A DNA stretch of 48,080 bases, taken from positions 1 through 48,080 of the forward strand of contig CANJRV010000010.1 in assembly GCA_947476825.1 (NCBI GenBank), given 5' to 3'. The DNA comes from Bacteroidota bacterium. Lineage in GTDB: Bacteria; Bacteroidota; Bacteroidia; Chitinophagales; Chitinophagaceae. A model generated the notes under the pieces. That model worked only from the letters and a program-made list of their open reading frames with translations, made no database searches and had not been told where the DNA came from. Made by a program: the position numbers and the translations under genes. Below, piece after piece: positions 1 through 7,600 of the stretch (positions within the stretch are counted from its first letter, which is position 1; every line of letters begins with the position of its first letter).

Positions 1-234
1 CCAAATCCAGTAAACACAGAATTAAACATCGACATCAATACACCAAAAGCAACTACAGCAGATGTGAAAATAATAGATGCAATTGGACGTACTGTAAGAA
101 CAGTTTCAATACAATTAATTGCTGGCGATAATCACAGCTTAGTAAACATGGAAGGCTTGACAGACGGCGTTTACATGGTGCATATCAGCAATAAAAAAGG
201 ATTGGATTATACGCAGACGATTACTAAGAAGTAG
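1..234 (+). CDS. T9SS type A sorting-domain protein, C-terminal fragment (5' end outside window)
   Basis: An open frame runs from base 1 to a TAG at 232-234 and gives the last 77 residues of a protein that begins upstream of the window. The fragment starts PNP and contains the DAIGRTV stretch, then a GVYMVHIS strand and a basic end (TITKK). This is the usual layout of the type A C-terminal sorting domain (TIGR04183 family), which directs cargo through the type IX secretion system to the cell surface. Nothing can be said about the mature protein. The stop codon abuts the gene-end repeat described at 232-290. Confidence 0.8.
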   Translation, partial: PNPVNTELNIDINTPKATTADVKIIDAIGRTVRTVSIQLIAGDNHSLVNMEGLTDGVYMVHISNKKGLDYTQTITKK

Positions 235-290
235 TGAGTAGTTAGTATTGAGTAGAACTAACTTCTCAATACTCACTACTAACTACTATT
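232..290. repeat. Gene-end repeat, copy 1, with an inverted partner
   Basis: GTTAGTATTGAGTAG occupies 241-255. The facing stretch 262-288 reads, on the other strand, as the same words in rearranged order (TAGTAGTTAGTAGTGAGTATTGAG), so the block can fold on itself. It starts at the stop codon of the preceding gene. Further copies lie at 986-1003, 21797-21846 and 41107-41132. Confidence 0.75.
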
Positions 291-292
291 TT

Positions 293-370
293 GTCGTTCC
301 CCTTCGGGTCGGGCTATCACTGCAATCTTTTTTTTGAAGAAAAAAAAAGGATTTCCGTTCTATCCCTAAC
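293..370. repeat. Dispersed element with an AATCTTTTT / AAAAAGGATTTCC core
   Basis: The stretch reads CCCCTTCGGG, then CACTGCAATCTTTTTTTT, a short loop (GAAG), then an A-run leading into AAAGGATTTCCG. The T-run and A-run pair into a hairpin. A related element lies in the opposite orientation at 18005-18080, where the minus strand carries CAATCTTTTTG and then AAAAAGGATTTCC. Confidence 0.55.
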
Positions 371-373
371 GTG

Positions 374-439
374 AAAAATCAGAGTGAGAGCTAAGAGCGC
401 AGAGCGGAGCGGTCCGAACGAATGCTCATTCTGATTTTT
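374..439. repeat. Hairpin repeat AAAAATCAGAGTGAG, copy 1
   Basis: The left arm AAAAATCAGAGTGAGAGC (374-391) pairs with the right arm GCTCATTCTGATTTTT (424-439), followed by more T. The same words form the hairpin at 4430-4494 next to the tRNA gene. The loop is rich in GAGCG/GAACG. Confidence 0.7.
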
Positions 440-496
440 TTTCTTCGTTATCGCTCAGTTTCGCATTCTCTTTCATGCTCTTCCATAAGTCAATTA

Positions 497-596
497 TAAA
501 TATTGCAGATTAATAATCTGTTTATCCACGATTAAAAATTGTGTTTTGTCGAAAGTTTGAGATGCGGTTTGCTAACATCTCAAACAAAGCAAGAAT
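497..596. repeat. Direct repeat flanking the island block, left copy
   Basis: The copy contains TTGCAGATTAATAATCTG (503-520), CGATTAAAAATT (529-540), GAGATGCGGTTTGCTAA (559-575) and AAGCAAGAATT. It matches 871-962 in order (GCAGATTTTAAATCTGC, CGATTAAAATT, GAGATGCGCTGCGCTAA, AAGCAAGGATT). It also holds a perfect 9-bp stem, TTTGAGATG (556-564) with CATCTCAAA (576-584). Confidence 0.6.
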
Positions 597-649
597 TAAT
601 TTGACCGGTGACATCTAGCAGAGAAACACTTCGGATAATAAGGCACAAG

Positions 650-738
650 AAGGCAAACGCAAAAGGCAACGCGCCATTCTTGCGCCAGCCCAACAAAAAT
701 ACTAGAATACCAAGGCAAACGCGAAAGGCAATGCGCCA
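650..738. repeat. Two 27-bp direct repeats (650-676 and 712-738)
   Basis: Both copies start AAGGCAAACGC and end GCGCCA. They differ at two of 27 positions and are offset by 62 bp. Confidence 0.6.
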
Positions 739-759
739 GCCAAATCTATGAACATCTAA

Positions 760-828
760 ATCCCGTAGGGATGACAAGATTATAGAAAAGATATAATTAT
801 ACCACACCATAATCCCGTAGAGATGACA
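760..828. repeat. Two ATCCCGTAGGGATGACA words
   Basis: ATCCCGTAGGGATGACA lies at 760-776 and ATCCCGTAGAGATGACA at 812-828. The first contains the palindrome ATCCC/GGGAT. From memory this word is scattered in many Bacteroidota genomes. Confidence 0.6.
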
Positions 829-840
829 TGATATTGCGCT

Positions 841-870
841 CTTCGAGATGTTCCGCACGGCATGTCGAAG
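841..870. repeat. Small inverted repeat CTTCGAGATG / CATGTCGAAG
   Basis: Ten-base arms with one mismatch enclose a 10-nt loop, immediately before the right copy of the island's flanking direct repeat. Confidence 0.5.
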
Positions 871-962
871 TATAGATAATGGCAGATTTTAAATCTGCTT
901 ATTTGCGATTAAAATTACAATTCGAGATGCGCTGCGCTAAGATATAGAACAAGCAAGGATTC
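871..962. repeat. Direct repeat flanking the island block, right copy
   Basis: This is the counterpart of 497-596. It contains the perfect odd palindrome GCAGATTTTAAATCTGC at 882-898 and GAGATGCGCTGCGCTAA at 924-940. Confidence 0.6.
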
Positions 963-985
963 TAAAAAATGATTGTCGTTTATCG

Positions 986-1003
986 CTAACTACTCAATAC
1001 TAA
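986..1003 (-). repeat. Gene-end repeat, copy 2, inside the 3' end of the GNAT gene
   Basis: On the minus strand this reads TTAGTATTGAGTAGTTAG, identical over 18 bases to 41108-41125. It supplies the final codons and the stop of the acetyltransferase gene. Confidence 0.8.
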
Positions 1004-1507
1004 AAGCATCTGATAATGTGAATTATAATGCGTTTCCGTCACTTTAAATTTATGATTTCCAATAATGGTAAAGCCTGTTTTGATATAAAAATCAACAGCT
1101 CTTTTATTGTCAACCCAAGTAAATAACCAGATGCCATATTGATTATTTTCTTTTGCCAATGCTATGTTGAATTGCAATAAAGTATAACCAAGTTTTAAAT
1201 CGAAGTATTCTTTTAAAATATAAATACGATCCAATTTAGTCACATTCTGTTGTTCGATATTTGGATGCGAATAATTCAAAATTATTTTTGAAAAGCCAAT
1301 TGCCTTATCTTGATAATAAATAATATGGTAGAGGTTATGGCTATCCTTTAGTTCTTCTTTGATGGCAATTTCATTATAGGTGTTGCGCAAAAATGTTTGC
1401 ATGTCTTCTGCCGAACAGCTCTCTCTATGCGCTTCTTCAACGGCAATAGCACCAATATCCATAATAAGTTTATAATCTTTTTCTGTTGCTTTTACTATGG
1501 AAGTCAT
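986..1507 (-). CDS. GNAT family N-acetyltransferase
   Basis: The 173-residue protein has the GNAT layout. A strand reads AIGFSKI near residue 70. A second strand, KLDRIYI (about 91-97), leads into the acetyl-CoA binding turn FDLKLGYTLL. Near residue 137 comes AVDFYIKTGF, the usual motif B region. Such enzymes move an acetyl group from acetyl-CoA to an amine; the substrate cannot be told. It is probably cytoplasmic, with no signal peptide. The start ATG is the only good one. The last six residues (LLVLSS) and the TAG stop are encoded by the gene-end repeat at 986-1003, so the original C-terminus may have been replaced. It lies 63 bp downstream of the GxxExxY gene on the same strand. Confidence 0.8.
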   Translation of the reverse strand: MTSIVKATEKDYKLIMDIGAIAVEEAHRESCSAEDMQTFLRNTYNEIAIKEELKDSHNLYHIIYYQDKAIGFSKIILNYSHPNIEQQNVTKLDRIYILKEYFDLKLGYTLLQFNIALAKENNQYGIWLFTWVDNKRAVDFYIKTGFTIIGNHKFKVTETHYNSHYQMLLVLSS

Positions 1508-1519
1508 TGGGTTGTAATT

Positions 1520-2019
1520 TTGTCTGAACTATGATACTTCGGCTGCGCTCAGAACAGTTTTATGGGATGATTATGATTTTTTTGATTGGTGAGAATTGTA
1601 TTTTTTGTTTGTGAGACGTTTAAAAACAAGACTCATTTCACCAAAGTTAATCAGCAATCCTATTTCAAGATGGTAAGCTTCTAAATAATTTATTGCCTGC
1701 GCCAAATTTACATCTTCTAATTTTGTTGTTGCTTTTAATTCTACAGATAGTATACTTTCAACTAAAAAATCAACACGTCTTGTACTTATTTGTTCATCAC
1801 GATAAAAGATTGGCATTTCAAATTCTCTATTAAATTTAATTTCTGCCAATCGCATTTCAATTTCTAAGGCTCTTTGATAAATTACTTCCTGAAAGCCATT
1901 ACCTAAAGCTTTATGGACTGTCATTGCACAGCCGATTATTTTGGAGGTAAGTTCTGAATATTTGTACTCTGCATTAATCATAAAAACCATTTAAATCACA
2001 AAAATCATAGTTCAGACAA
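1520..2019. mobile_element. 500-bp repeat-bounded unit carrying a GxxExxY gene (putative)
   Basis: TTGTCTGAACTATGAT at 1520-1535 and ATCATAGTTCAGACAA at 2004-2019 are perfect 16-bp inverted repeats. Just inside lies a second inverted pair, ATGATTTTTTTGATT (1573-1587) and AATCACAAAAATCAT (1994-2008), matching at 14 of 15. The unit contains only the GxxExxY gene. The left copy is interrupted by about 37 bp containing CTTCGGCTGCGCTCAG. A third copy of the outer word lies at 2147-2161. Mobility is inference: no transposase and no clear target duplication is visible. Confidence 0.45.
1571..1981 (-). CDS. GxxExxY protein, PD-(D/E)XK nuclease-like
   Basis: The 136-residue protein fits the GxxExxY family (PDDEXK_3). 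The name-giving motif is G29-F-Q-E32-V-I-Y35. A nuclease-like site follows: RRVD71F, then VE81LK83. The D and ExK residues are intact, so it could cut or bind nucleic acid, but no function is established for the family to my knowledge. I chose MINAEYKY as start; an in-frame ATG nine bases upstream adds MVF. The C-terminal tail SHQSKKS and stop are encoded by the inner repeat at 1573-1587, and the upstream ATG lies in the right-hand repeat. Both gene ends are therefore made from the flanking repeat. It sits between the T9SS type B gene and the GNAT gene. Confidence 0.85.
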   Translation of the reverse strand: MINAEYKYSELTSKIIGCAMTVHKALGNGFQEVIYQRALEIEMRLAEIKFNREFEMPIFYRDEQISTRRVDFLVESILSVELKATTKLEDVNLAQAINYLEAYHLEIGLLINFGEMSLVFKRLTNKKYNSHQSKKS

Positions 2020-2146
2020 TAAGTAAACTGAACTATAGTAGGCAAGATAATAATACTGATTAAAAAATGCATTTCTAAAAGAAATAATTTTATTTATTGC
2101 TGATAGGATTAATTCCATTTACTTCATAATCAATAAAATCATATGA

Positions 2147-2161
2147 ATCATAGTTCAGACA
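2147..2161. repeat. Third copy of ATCATAGTTCAGACA
   Basis: An exact copy of the right-hand outer repeat of the 1520-2019 unit, in the same orientation, 128 bp further on. It is preceded by AATAAAATCATATGA, a variant of the inner repeat. Confidence 0.75.
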
Positions 2162-2189
2162 ACAATCATGAAGTTTCATGCTAAACTAT

Positions 2190-3566
2190 TTACCGCATCA
2201 AAATAAAATCACCATTGTACTGAAATGTTTTAGTTGAACTCTTTACTTTAAACGTGACCAAATAAAAGTAAGTTCCTACTTCGCAGAGTGCATTGGCAAA
2301 CGTTCCATTCCATCCTGTTTGTGGATTGTTTGATGAAAATAATTTTCTTCCCCAACGATCAAAAATTAGCATGTTAAATTGCTCAGCATTCAAATCAGAA
2401 GCGATGATTCTAAACACATCATTCATTTGATCACCATTCGGAGAAAAGGCATTTGGAATAGATATGGTAAAGCAAGGATCTATAGTAAGATACAATGATT
2501 TTACATCAATATGCGTTGGCGACAATACAACAGAATCAGCATATACACCAGGAACAGAATAAACTTTACCATTCCAATACAAGCTGTTGTTTTCACAAAT
2601 GGTTGTGTCTGTACGATCTTCAAACACGCATTGGATTACATTTAAATGGATGTAGAAATATTGTTTATAATTGGCGCTAATAAGCATTGAGTCTATATAA
2701 TTTCCACCAACAGAATAGACTCTATTATTTACTTTTATATGTTCGCCACTACAAATAGTAGTATCTATTATCGTATTTGAATTCGAATTGATACCAAGGC
2801 ATGGCGTGATACTCGGACTTAATTGCGATAACGGATATAGTCGAACATCATCTAATATCAATTCTGTACAAGCCGTACAAACATGTCCCCAATTTGTAAA
2901 CTTGATGGTATGTGATGGCATGGTTGCTTTGAACTCAATAATATAACGTGTGCCACGGTCGGAACTGCCAGCCAATGTTGGTTTACAAGTAAGCATGGTA
3001 TTACCGAAACCAATATCAACACCAAATAAGCCATCCAGTGGAAATGATGAAAAGTCAGCTTCACCACCTACCCAAAACTCTAAAAAATAAATACTCCCAG
3101 GGATAAGTCCATTCACAGTTTGGGATAAACTCAAACCTGTGCTTCCACCATAACCAGTAGTAGGATTATTGGGAAAGCCGCTCGGGATACCAGTTACCTC
3201 ACAATCTTTTTTGATAATACATGAAGAAGAATTTGTGCATGCATCACAAAAATAGTTGCCGAAATAAACAGCAATATTACCTTTTGCAACAATAGTATTG
3301 TTCGTGTCATCCAAATGTGCGTAGGTATTTGTGCCACCGCCTGTGGCTGTCCAACTTTGAATATTACAACTATAGTTGGATGACGCTGGGCACCATTGAT
3401 TAAAATTTCCAGGGTTGCCAGTTGTATTCTCAAAGCTTCCGTTTAAAATAGAATTTGTAGCATTTGGCGATATGGTTTCTTTCTGATCGAAACATTTTAT
3501 ACAAATGATTTGTGCTTCCGAATGGTAGAATACAAACAATATTAATGTGGTGATAATAAATTTCAT
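2190..3566 (-). CDS. Secreted protein with T9SS type B (gliding-motility-type) C-terminal domain
   Basis: The 458-residue protein starts with a signal peptide (MKFIITTLILFVFYHSEAQ). A longer reading from 3599 would add 11 residues before it and is less likely. Residues about 45-240 look like a carbohydrate-binding-like jelly roll that ends LILDDVRLYPL. Two similar cysteine-containing strand segments follow, DTTICSGEHI and DTTICENNSL, each followed by a GxY(I/A)DS turn. The last about 90 residues begin IPNAFSPNGDQMNDVF and contain FDRWGRKLF and a GTYFYLV strand. These are typical of the CHU_C/TIGR04131 domain, which sends proteins through T9SS to the outer surface. The ligand is unknown. Confidence 0.85.
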   Translation of the reverse strand: MKFIITTLILFVFYHSEAQIICIKCFDQKETISPNATNSILNGSFENTTGNPGNFNQWCPASSNYSCNIQSWTATGGGTNTYAHLDDTNNTIVAKGNIAVYFGNYFCDACTNSSSCIIKKDCEVTGIPSGFPNNPTTGYGGSTGLSLSQTVNGLIPGSIYFLEFWVGGEADFSSFPLDGLFGVDIGFGNTMLTCKPTLAGSSDRGTRYIIEFKATMPSHTIKFTNWGHVCTACTELILDDVRLYPLSQLSPSITPCLGINSNSNTIIDTTICSGEHIKVNNRVYSVGGNYIDSMLISANYKQYFYIHLNVIQCVFEDRTDTTICENNSLYWNGKVYSVPGVYADSVVLSPTHIDVKSLYLTIDPCFTISIPNAFSPNGDQMNDVFRIIASDLNAEQFNMLIFDRWGRKLFSSNNPQTGWNGTFANALCEVGTYFYLVTFKVKSSTKTFQYNGDFILMR

Positions 3567-3697
3567 AGCTAAGGTTTTAAGGAATAATAAGAACGACAAA
3601 AGGTAAAAGACAAACTACAGACGAAGCATGTTTGTCAATTGTTTGTGGGATAGGAATAAAATATTTTTTACCCTTGCAATATGTTATGATCAACAAC

Positions 3698-4396
3698 ATG
3701 TCTAGAAAGCTAAAGAGATACATAAAGCGAAAGGCAAAGAGAAAGAAAAACAGAATCCATACTATTCACATACCTTCACGCGAACCCACCAAAAACAATT
3801 ATTCCTTGGAAAATATTTTCAACCTTATTATTGATAGCTTTATTAAAGACAAAATCGGAATAGCAGATAATTTTTTAAGTGAATCATTGGCATTGAATTT
3901 GACGAATAACTTGACTGCTTTGTACGAAGACAGTCGACTTAAATTAGCTGGAACGGGAGATAGTAAATCCGTTGCTTTTCGTGGAAATTTTAGAGGTGAT
4001 ATTATCTATTGGTTGGATCGAAAAAATAATGATGTGCATGAAAATTCCTTTTTTGATTTAATGGACTTGTTTGTTCAATACTTAAATGACACTTGTTATA
4101 CTGGCATTACAAGTTATGAATTCCATTATACTTTATATCAAACAGGAACTTGTTACAAAAAACATCTTGATCAATTTCGGGAAAATGATAGCAGGAAATA
4201 TTCCATGATTATGTATTTAAATAAAAATTGGATACAAGAAGATGGCGGTGAACTTTGTATTCATCATGCAGCCGGATTACAAAATATTTCACCCAATAAT
4301 GGAAAAAGTGTTTTCTTTCAAAGTAACGAATTAGAACATGAAGTACTCATCACCAATAAACCAAGAATGAGTATTACCGGATGGTTGAAAGTGTAG
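3698..4396 (+). CDS. 2-oxoglutarate/Fe(II)-dependent oxygenase, prolyl-4-hydroxylase type
   Basis: From the ATG at 3698 the protein has 232 residues; in-frame ATGs at 3632 and 3686 are alternatives. The first 20 residues are strongly basic (RKLKRYIKRKAKRKKNR). The C-terminal half carries the oxygenase core: H156-L-D158 and H214 would bind iron, and R223 in PRMSITGW would hold 2-oxoglutarate. GGELCIHH and SVFFQS are the usual strands between them. These enzymes hydroxylate side chains, often proline, using O2 and 2-oxoglutarate. The substrate is unknown. The basic tail could bind nucleic acid or a ribosomal target, which is inference. The gene is monocistronic and convergent with the tRNA. Confidence 0.8.
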   Translation: MSRKLKRYIKRKAKRKKNRIHTIHIPSREPTKNNYSLENIFNLIIDSFIKDKIGIADNFLSESLALNLTNNLTALYEDSRLKLAGTGDSKSVAFRGNFRGDIIYWLDRKNNDVHENSFFDLMDLFVQYLNDTCYTGITSYEFHYTLYQTGTCYKKHLDQFRENDSRKYSMIMYLNKNWIQEDGGELCIHHAAGLQNISPNNGKSVFFQSNELEHEVLITNKPRMSITGWLKV

Positions 4397-4429
4397 AATC
4401 AGAGCGAGAAACAGAGCGAGAGCGAAGGA

Positions 4430-4494
4430 AAAAATCAGAATGAGAATTCGTTCGAGTCGCTACGCTCTTCGCTCTCATTCTCACTCTGATTTTT
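4430..4494. terminator. Bidirectional hairpin between the oxygenase gene and tRNA-Leu (repeat AAAAATCAGAGTGAG, copy 2)
   Basis: AAAAATCAGAATGAGAAT (4430-4447) pairs with ATTCTCACTCTGATTTTT (4477-4494), 17 of 18 matching. It starts two bases after the tRNA 3' end and gives a T-run on both strands, so it can stop both transcripts. The same words form the hairpin at 374-439. A partial extra word, AATCAGAGCGAG, lies at about 4397-4408. Confidence 0.65.
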
Positions 4495-4496
4495 AG

Positions 4497-4579
4497 TACG
4501 CGAGAGGAGATTCGAACTCCCACAGCCTTGCGGCCACTACCACCTCAAGGTAGCGTGTATACCATTTCACCACCCGCGT
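4497..4579 (-). tRNA. tRNA-Leu (anticodon GAG)
   Basis: On the minus strand the 83-nt gene folds as a class II tRNA. The acceptor stem ACGCGGG pairs with CTCGCGT, including one G-T, with discriminator A at 4497. The D arm reads GGTGGTGAAATGGTATACAC. The anticodon arm is TACC-TTGAGGT-GGTA with GAG in the middle. A long variable arm (AGTGGCCGCAAGGCTGT) and a T arm, GGGAG-TTCGAAT-CTCC, follow. GAG reads CUC and CUU leucine codons. CCA is not encoded (CTA follows). Confidence 0.93.
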
Positions 4580-4645
4580 TTAATGCCTGCAATATTACTA
4601 CAATATGAAGAATAAAAAAATGAAAAATGTTTGGGGTAGAATGCA

Positions 4646-7600
4646 TTAAAAAATAGCTCTTACACTTGCTCGGCCTGTATGTATAACGCCTGTAGTGGCG
4701 GATTTGCGGCCTTCATATTCAATACTCATTTCAATATTACGCGAAATGCGTTTGTCGAAACTTCCTTGCCATTGCCAATTTTTTCCATTTTGCAATCCAT
4801 CCAACATCGTATAACCAATACCAGAATTGCTGATGCCATTAAAGGCAATGGCAGAAAATGTAGATTTCAATTGAATAGATCCAGCTGAAACTAAATTATA
4901 TTTTATATCCACATTCACACTATGAATCAAGGCTTTTTCGCCACCTAAAAGAAGTTCATTTTTGCGAATATTATATTTGTATAAGCCTTGCAATCGAAGC
5001 TGATTATGGTAACATTGATAAGTTAGTGATGGCTCCACTGTATGGTAATTAATTTGATAACTTTTGTTTTCTAAAAAATTAGAACTAAATTGTTTGTTGC
5101 CGAATTCCTCCACCATTTGCAAGGTTAATTGTTGAAGGACATTATACCGTAGCCTGAATTGATGCGATTTATTTTTTCGAGAATCTATTCCATAATTCAA
5201 TAATACTTTTCCACCCGAAATAGTTTGTATATAATCGAAGCCCCAAAGATTACTGAAGCGATTAATCGAAATACTGTTGTTGACAGTAGAGGTATTGTTG
5301 ATCAACAAACTATCTTCAAACTTTTGCAAAAATGGGTTGTACTGACTAAGACCTTCTTTACCTAAAAAGCGATTATTCAATTGTATACTGGATTGCACAA
5401 AAAGGGATGCGACTATCTTTTTCAAACCTTTGACATTCGGACTTGTAATCAATGCTTTCGGATTGACAGAAACGGATTGATTGTATTGTGCGTATTTTGC
5501 TTTCACATATTTATTGGTTGGTGTATAGATTTTGATATATAATTTTTCGTCTGGAAAAATAGCCAATTCAAATTCATTGAGCTGCGGAAAATTATCCCGA
5601 TTATAATCGCGCCAAACATATTGACCTTGACCTGCTGGAACTAAAATATACGCAAATTCTCGTTTAGCTTCTTGCCCTGAACCTATCTCGTACAAAGCAT
5701 TTCCAGAGAATAAACCTTGTGCCGCAGAGAAATTATATTCTAGTCTACCCAACAAACTTTCATCGGGCTTTTGTGTAGTGAGTAGTGTATCATTAATGCT
5801 TAAAATACGATAAGCACTAGTCAGATGTATCTCTTGGTTTTTTAATGATAAGCTATTCACATTTAATGAGAACGTACGGCCAAGAGTACTAGGCGTAAAT
5901 TTATTTTGTTGCGCTGCTCTATCATGACGGACTGTATAATCTGCACTGAAATTGGTTTTGGATGCTGCATTGTTTTTGACATACAAACTAGTTGCATCAA
6001 AGGAGAAAGCAGATTTTAATAAGGTATCTGTATTCGCGCTTTTCAATTCGTTTTGTTCGAAAATAAATTTTGTACCTATGGTCAATAAATCCAACTTTTT
6101 GAATTGCTTTTCTATATCCATTTGCGGGCGATAGTAATTGCTATTCAAGGTTGTAGAATTTTGTTTCATCACATCTCCTTTCATATGGAATTGAAACCCA
6201 TTTTGTCTTGCGCTTAAGGTTATAATTTGTTGTGTTCCTTTAAAGCTAGTCCCTCTAATATAGGAGCCAAAGGAATAATGAATTTGCCCAATATTTGCTT
6301 TTTGCAAAGTGAAGGAAATACTGCCCAAGTTTTCGTTTTCTTTTTTTTCTGTAGTGGTACTATTCCAATCTCTTGCAAATTCTATATTCCTAAATCTTTC
6401 TATCGGTACAAATCTATCCTGCACAAATTCATAATCAACATGACTTGCCAAATTAATTTCCCTTTTCTTATTTAAGCAGCGGTTTTCGGTATACACTAAT
6501 TTTGTGGCAATGCCTTGATGCGTTTCATTGTCTTTTGCCGAAAATGTATTGGGATCATTATTGCTTATCGCCGTCTCTATTATGAATGATTTGCTAGAGT
6601 CAATTTGATACGTTGTGCCTACTGTGATTAATTGTTGCTTCTTGGGTGTAACTAAAATACTTATGGGTTCATAGTCACCTTGTGGGATATTACCAATTGG
6701 CGGAACCCATTGATAAACTCGTCCATTGGCGCTATTAATGGATTGCCTGTAATTGCCTTTGTTAGTTCCTAGTACAGAAAAACCCAAACTATATTTTGCA
6801 CTGTCGGCATTAGTAGAGAAAACAAAAACATTCTGGTACAAAATGCCATTGACTGTAGTATCTATTTTTTTATACAATATTTTTTGATTGCTAAAAGTAT
6901 CTTCCATACGAATGTTTGGATAATAAGCGAGTTGTATGCTATCGCCAAGTTGGGCTAAAAAATGTTTTTGTGATGAATCTAAATTCTGTTGGATGGATTG
7001 GTTCTTTGCATCTTGATTGGCGTATACATTAAATCTCCATTGCCATTTTTTATTTACCTGCCAATCATCATGAAAATAAAATAGAGAGTTGACATAATTC
7101 TTATCTGAAAATTCAAACTCAACTACTATCCGCAAATCCTTGGTAATCATACGTCGCGGCGTGAAAGTTATTTCTGCTGTATTGTAATCAATAATATAAT
7201 CCAAGTCTTCACCGCGTTTCATGGCTTGGCCATCAATAAATACTTTTTCTGTTCCAGCCAATACAACAAAAAATTGTTCGCCATTAGAGCCTGTCAATTT
7301 ATAGGGCCCTTGATTTCCTTCTAAAGCAGTAAGTGTGTTACGAGCAAATTTTCCCTTTGCCAATGAAGCACCAAGGGCAATACTATTCACACTTTTATTA
7401 GGTGCATGTATTTGGCTAGAAAAATATACACCTTGCACTCGTTTGTAAAAATTCATAAAATAACCAGCTGGCTTTTTGATATCATAATCGCCCATGATTA
7501 ACGAAGTTTGCTTTCTTTGCAATTGAATAAATACCTTATCGAATTCTTGAATTTGTTGGGTATTCCCTTCGGGTTGAAATGGAATGGTATTGTCTGTAAC

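Larger units (their letters stand above)
235..985. other. Gene-free island of dispersed repeats (751 bp)
   Basis: I see no credible gene here. From left to right it holds a gene-end repeat (232-290), an element starting CCCCTTCGGG (about 293-370), a hairpin (374-439), a first copy of a direct repeat (about 497-596), two tandem-like blocks (650-676 and 712-738), two ATCCCGTAGGGATGACA-type words (760-776 and 812-828), a small stem (841-870) and a second copy of the direct repeat (about 871-962). An open frame at 580-858 on the minus strand only translates these repeats. Confidence 0.75.

Noticed and set aside
650-738. Possible CRISPR-like repeat pair
   Set aside because: Only two copies of 27 bp without a regular spacer array and no cas genes; direct duplication within a dispersed repeat explains it.
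580-858. Minus-strand 92-codon open frame in the repeat island
   Set aside because: It only translates the dispersed repeats (direct repeat, ATCCCGTAGGGATGACA words); no start signal and no family.
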